From positions 372,001 to 436,000 of the forward strand of contig NZ_FQWD01000004.1 in NCBI RefSeq assembly GCF_900129565.1: 64,000 bases of DNA, written 5' to 3'. Below, piece by piece: positions 60,727-64,000 of the stretch. Position numbers and translations under genes: made by a program. This stretch comes from Marisediminitalea aggregata (GTDB lineage Bacteria > Pseudomonadota > Gammaproteobacteria > Enterobacterales > Alteromonadaceae). Under the pieces are notes generated by a model. It saw nothing but the letters and a program-made list of their open reading frames with translations. It searched no databases and was not told the DNA's origin. Within the stretch, counting starts at the first letter, position 1. The number at the start of each line of letters is the position of its first letter.

Positions 60727-62553
60727 CTACTTGCTGCGAGACGCGCGCTTACGGTCGTTTTCAGTAAGTAACTTCTTACGAATACGAATGCTCTCTGGGG
60801 TCACTTCTACCAGTTCGTCGTCATCGATGAACTCAAGTGCTTGCTCAAGTGACATCTTGATAGGTGGCACCAGGGTTTGCGCTTCGTCAGTACCAGACGC
60901 ACGAACGTTAGTTAACTGTTTACCTTTCAGTGCGTTAACCGTCAGGTCGTTATCACGGCTGTGGATACCAATAACCATACCTTCGTAAACTTCAACACCG
61001 TGACCAATGAACAAACGTCCACGCTCCTGCAGGTTGAACAGGGCGTTAGTCAGTGCTTTACCCGGCGCGTTGGCAATAAGTACACCATTCTTACGCTTAC
61101 CAATTGTACCGCCTTTGTGCGGACCATAATGGTCGAATGAGTGATATAGCAAACCTGAACCTGAAGTCAGCGTCATAAATTCGGTCTGGAAACCGATTAA
61201 GCCGCGGCTTGGGATCATAAAGTCCATACGAATACGGCCTTTACCATCCGGAGACATATCGGTCATTTCAGCTTTACGCAGACCCAGTTGCTCCATAATT
61301 GAACCCTGGTGCTGTTCTTCACAGTCAATTGTCAGGGTTTCAAACGGTTCCATTAACTGGCCGTCTTCTTCCTTCAGGATTACTTCCGGGCGTGATACGG
61401 CAATTTCATAGCCTTCACGACGCATGTTTTCAATAAGGATACCCAGGTGTAGTTCACCACGACCTGATACGCGGAATTTATCCGGGTCACTGGTTTCTTC
61501 AACGCGCAGTGCAACGTTGTGAACCAGTTCGTCCTGTAAACGCTCAAGGATGTTACGTGAAGTCACGTATTTACCTTCTTTGCCGGCAAACGGTGAGGTG
61601 TTTACCTGGAAGGTCATCGTTACCGTTGGTTCATCAACGCTCAGTGGCGGCAATGCTTCAACGGTATTCACGTCACAGATAGTGTCAGAGATTTTCAGTT
61701 CACCTAAACCGGTAATCGCGATAATGTCGCCCGCCGTTGCCATTTCGACTTCGTGACGTGCCAGACCCAGGTAACCATATACCAGACCTACTTTACCGTT
61801 ACGGGTTTTGCCGTCAGCGGTAACAACAGTCACTTGCTGGTTTGGCTTTACACTTCCGCGCTTAACACGACCAACACCGATAACACCAACGTATGAGTTG
61901 TAGTCCAGCTGCGAGATTTGCATCTGGAAAGCACCATCGATATCCGCATCCGGTGGAGAAACCTGATCAACGATAGTCTGGAACAACGCGGTCATATCTT
62001 CAGCTGGCTCGTCAGCATCCAATGACGCCCAGCCATTCAATGCAGACGCGTAAACAACCTGGAAGTCTAACTGGTCGTCGGTCGCCCCCAGGTTATCGAA
62101 CAGGTCAAATACCTGATCCATTACCCAGTCAGGACGTGCCCCAGGCTTGTCGATTTTGTTGATAACAACAATCGGCTTCAAACCCTGAGCAAAGGCTTTT
62201 TGCGTTACGAAACGCGTCTGTGGCATTGGACCTTCCTGCGCATCAACAAGCAGCAGTACAGAATCAGCCATCGACATTACACGTTCTACTTCCCCGCCGA
62301 AATCGGCGTGTCCTGGGGTGTCAACGATATTGATGCGGTAGTCGTTCCAGTTAATGGCCGTGTTTTTGGCCAGGATGGTAATACCACGCTCTTTCTCGAT
62401 ATCGTTAGAGTCCATGACGCGTTCTTGCGCTTCGCCTCGGGTTTCGAGGGTGCCCGACTGCTGTAGCAGTTTGTCTACCAGGGTAGTCTTACCGTGGTCA
62501 ACGTGCGCGATAATCGCGATATTTCTTAGCTTATTGATGTCAGTTACATTCAT
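60727..62553 (-). CDS. typA: Translational GTPase TypA/BipA
   Basis: A ribosome-binding GTPase for growth under stress and 50S assembly. The 608-aa protein has [12 protein letters not shown] (G1, about 14-25), [14 protein letters not shown] (G3), [12 protein letters not shown] (G4), then EF-G-like domains II, III and V, and the BipA-specific C-terminus beginning [18 protein letters not shown]. It faces glnA across a 407-base intergenic region, a head-to-head arrangement also known in enterobacteria. Confidence 0.97.
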   Translation of the reverse strand: MNVTDINKLRNIAIIAHVDHGKTTLVDKLLQQSGTLETRGEAQERVMDSNDIEKERGITILAKNTAINWNDYRINIVDTPGHADFGGEVERVMSMADSVLLLVDAQEGPMPQTRFVTQKAFAQGLKPIVVINKIDKPGARPDWVMDQVFDLFDNLGATDDQLDFQVVYASALNGWASLDADEPAEDMTALFQTIVDQVSPPDADIDGAFQMQISQLDYNSYVGVIGVGRVKRGSVKPNQQVTVVTADGKTRNGKVGLVYGYLGLARHEVEMATAGDIIAITGLGELKISDTICDVNTVEALPPLSVDEPTVTMTFQVNTSPFAGKEGKYVTSRNILERLQDELVHNVALRVEETSDPDKFRVSGRGELHLGILIENMRREGYEIAVSRPEVILKEEDGQLMEPFETLTIDCEEQHQGSIMEQLGLRKAEMTDMSPDGKGRIRMDFMIPSRGLIGFQTEFMTLTSGSGLLYHSFDHYGPHKGGTIGKRKNGVLIANAPGKALTNALFNLQERGRLFIGHGVEVYEGMVIGIHSRDNDLTVNALKGKQLTNVRASGTDEAQTLVPPIKMSLEQALEFIDDDELVEVTPESIRIRKKLLTENDRKRASRSK

Positions 62554-62779
62554 TGAAAATCAACCTGCAGGGTGTGCAGCCCGCCAAACATATGGCCTTG
62601 CAGCACACACCGGCTATTACACACTGTAAATAATAAAAATGAGCGCGGATTGTACAGAAAAACCGTGTGCTTTGCGCATGTTTTTTTCAGTTTCAAATAA
62701 AATTCATCTATTGCTAATTCTCACGCCGGGTGAAAGAATGAGGAGCGTGGTCACATTGATGTGTATGCCGGCCACCAAT

Positions 62780-62817
62780 TGCACCAAAATAAACCATAAA
62801 ATCACCATAATGGTGCA
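62780..62817 (+). promoter_or_regulatory. NtrC-like enhancer sites upstream of glnA
   Basis: ATCACCATAATGGTGCA (62801-62817) matches the NtrC dyad TGCACC-N5-GGTGCA except for two bases in its left half. A second copy with a good left half (TGCACC at 62780) and a poor right half lies just upstream. The centre of the better site is about 100 bases before the predicted start of transcription, a standard enhancer distance. Confidence 0.7.
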
Positions 62818-62881
62818 AAACAATGTTTAAGATCGTGACGACAGATCGAATTTACGCGGTGTCCAGCCTTGCTCAAGCAAA

Positions 62882-62898
62882 TGGCATGATTATCGCTT
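62882..62898 (+). promoter_or_regulatory. Sigma-54 promoter of glnA
   Basis: TGGCATGATTATCGCTT has the invariant GG and GC dinucleotides (62883-62884 and 62895-62896) separated by 10 bases, as required for sigma-54 -24/-12 elements (consensus TGGCAC-N5-TTGC). It lies about 63 bases before the glnA ATG. The rest of the 62554-62960 gap contains only AT-rich sequence and the NtrC-like sites. Confidence 0.75.
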
Positions 62899-62960
62899 AG
62901 GGATTTCTCACCTGCGAACCCAGTATTGGTTCACACATTTAAAATAACCTGGAGGACACG

Positions 62961-64000
62961 ATGTCAATTGAATCGGCATTAGAATTAATCAAATCTAGCG
63001 AAGCAAAATTTGTAGACCTTCGCTTCACTGACACTAAAGGTAAAGAACAGCACGTTTCTATTCCTGCGGGCCTGATCGACGAAGACTTCTTTGAAGAAGG
63101 CAAAATGTTTGACGGTTCTTCAATCGCCGGTTGGAAAGGCATCAACGAATCAGACATGATTCTAATGCCAGATGCGGAAAGCGCCGTGGTTGACCCATTC
63201 GCAGAAGAAACTCAGGTTATCATCCGCTGTGACATCGTTGAGCCTTCTACTATGGAAGGTTATGACCGTGACCCGCGTTCAATCGCTCGCCGCGCAGAAG
63301 AGTACCTGAAGTCTACTGGTATCGGTGACACTGTATTATTTGGCCCAGAGCCAGAATTCTTCCTGTTTGACGATATCAAGTACCACACTGATATGTCAGG
63401 CTCTATGTTCAAAATCGACTCTTCAGAAGCCGCATGGAACTCAGGTTCTGAGTTCGCAGACGGCAACATGGGTCACCGTCCAGGCGTTAAAGGCGGTTAC
63501 TTCCCGGTTCCACCAGTAGATTCAGCACACGACATCCGTGCCGCTATGTGTCTGGTAATGGAAGAAATGGGTCTGGTTGTTGAAGCGCACCACCACGAAG
63601 TGGCAACTGCGGGTCAGAACGAAATCGCTTGTCAGTTCAACACTATGGTTAAGAAAGCTGACGAAATCCAAATCTATAAGTATGTAATCCACAACGTTGC
63701 GCATTCTTACGGTTTGTCTGCTACTTTCATGCCTAAGCCTCTGGTAGGTGACAACGGTTCTGGTATGCACTGTCACCAATCAATCGCCAAAGATGGCAAG
63801 AACATCTTCGCAGGTGACAAGTACGCTGGTCTGTCTGAAGAAGCACTGTTCTACATTGGTGGTATCATTAAGCACGCGCGTGCAATCAATGCTTTCACTA
63901 ACGCTTCTACTAACTCTTACAAGCGTTTGGTTCCTGGCTTCGAAGCACCGGTAATGCTGGCATACTCTGCACGTAACCGCTCAGCTTCAATCCGTATTCC
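62961..64000 (+). CDS. glnA: Glutamine synthetase type I, N-terminal part
   Basis: Makes glutamine from glutamate and ammonia with ATP. The gene runs off the window end: about 346 codons are visible without a stop. Recognisable are [46 protein letters not shown] (metal ligands), [26 protein letters not shown] and the start of the NRSASIRIP segment. GGAGG lies 5 bases before the ATG. The upstream sigma-54 promoter and NtrC-like sites indicate induction by nitrogen limitation. The adenylylation Tyr is beyond the window. Confidence 0.97.
   Translation, partial: MSIESALELIKSSEAKFVDLRFTDTKGKEQHVSIPAGLIDEDFFEEGKMFDGSSIAGWKGINESDMILMPDAESAVVDPFAEETQVIIRCDIVEPSTMEGYDRDPRSIARRAEEYLKSTGIGDTVLFGPEPEFFLFDDIKYHTDMSGSMFKIDSSEAAWNSGSEFADGNMGHRPGVKGGYFPVPPVDSAHDIRAAMCLVMEEMGLVVEAHHHEVATAGQNEIACQFNTMVKKADEIQIYKYVIHNVAHSYGLSATFMPKPLVGDNGSGMHCHQSIAKDGKNIFAGDKYAGLSEEALFYIGGIIKHARAINAFTNASTNSYKRLVPGFEAPVMLAYSARNRSASIRI

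Noticed and set aside
62639..62830. 63-codon frame between typA and glnA
   Set aside because: It covers the NtrC-like sites of the regulatory region, has no ribosome site and no recognisable features.

Overview
The window looks like chromosomal DNA of a marine gammaproteobacterium of the Alteromonadales (Alteromonas/Aestuariibacter-like). This is inferred from the housekeeping genes and their order: tyrS | mepM-like peptidase - anmK, with erpA nearby; mtnN-cbiB-btuF; typA and glnA head to head; an RsgA of the second (Vibrio/Alteromonas) type; an MSHA-type pilin; and a TRAP transporter. Base composition is moderate (near 50% GC by eye), with AT-richer patches at 6.3-8.1, 9.6-12.9 and 24.6-26.9 kb. 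No rRNA, tRNA, transposase, integrase or CRISPR array was seen.

Layout. 0-6.1 kb: the end of etfA, ETF-quinone oxidoreductase, a PaaH-type 3-hydroxyacyl-CoA dehydrogenase, a PaaJ/PcaF-type thiolase and an IclR regulator, which together form a beta-oxidation and electron-transfer block. 6.3-8.1 kb: an AT-rich, membrane-anchored TPR-GGDEF protein. 8.3-9.5 kb: rsgA behind a leader with a possible 12-codon leader ORF. 9.6-12.8 kb: a small accessory island holding a two-gene operon (a DnaB-helicase-like protein without a Walker A lysine, plus an unrecognised partner), a HigBA toxin-antitoxin module with a consensus promoter and palindrome, and a 45-aa small ORF.

12.8-23.6 kb is a carboxylate-catabolism island. 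It has a TRAP importer (dctPQM); a minus-strand, translationally coupled operon SDR - SurE-like phosphatase - feruloyl-CoA-synthetase-like ligase - aldehyde dehydrogenase - PaaI-type thioesterase; and a divergent plus-strand operon MaoC hydratase - SDR - ACAD10/LvaA-type acyl-CoA kinase. Having a sugar-kinase-fold acyl-CoA kinase and a SurE phosphatase in the same catabolic cluster is the most interesting metabolic signal here. 23.6-27.1 kb holds an SDR/LysR/esterase block bracketed by inverted copies of a repetitive extragenic palindrome, and ends in a 25-bp tandem repeat. 27.2-29.0 kb is a second SDR/LysR pair.

29.1-42 kb is mostly core: a DUF2726 protein, a porin plus periplasmic-binding-like pair, mtnN-cbiB-btuF-rhodanese, DUF2721, a GNAT protein, tyrS, mepM, anmK, an Lrp regulator and an Old Yellow Enzyme. 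At 41.9-42.6 kb there is a Fic toxin with a 52-aa overlapping antitoxin that carries the SxxxEG inhibitory motif. 42.7-64 kb contains an oversized Cys/Met-family PLP enzyme, a GST, erpA, a type IV pilin-like protein, a GH13 lipoprotein, a glutaredoxin-MauE fusion, copCD, bacterial PH-domain proteins, a CLC channel, hemJ, a YecA/UPF0149 protein, an Nramp-like transporter with a non-canonical metal site, a PatB-type lyase, a stand-alone receiver protein, typA, and the 5' part of glnA behind a recognisable sigma-54 promoter with NtrC-like sites.
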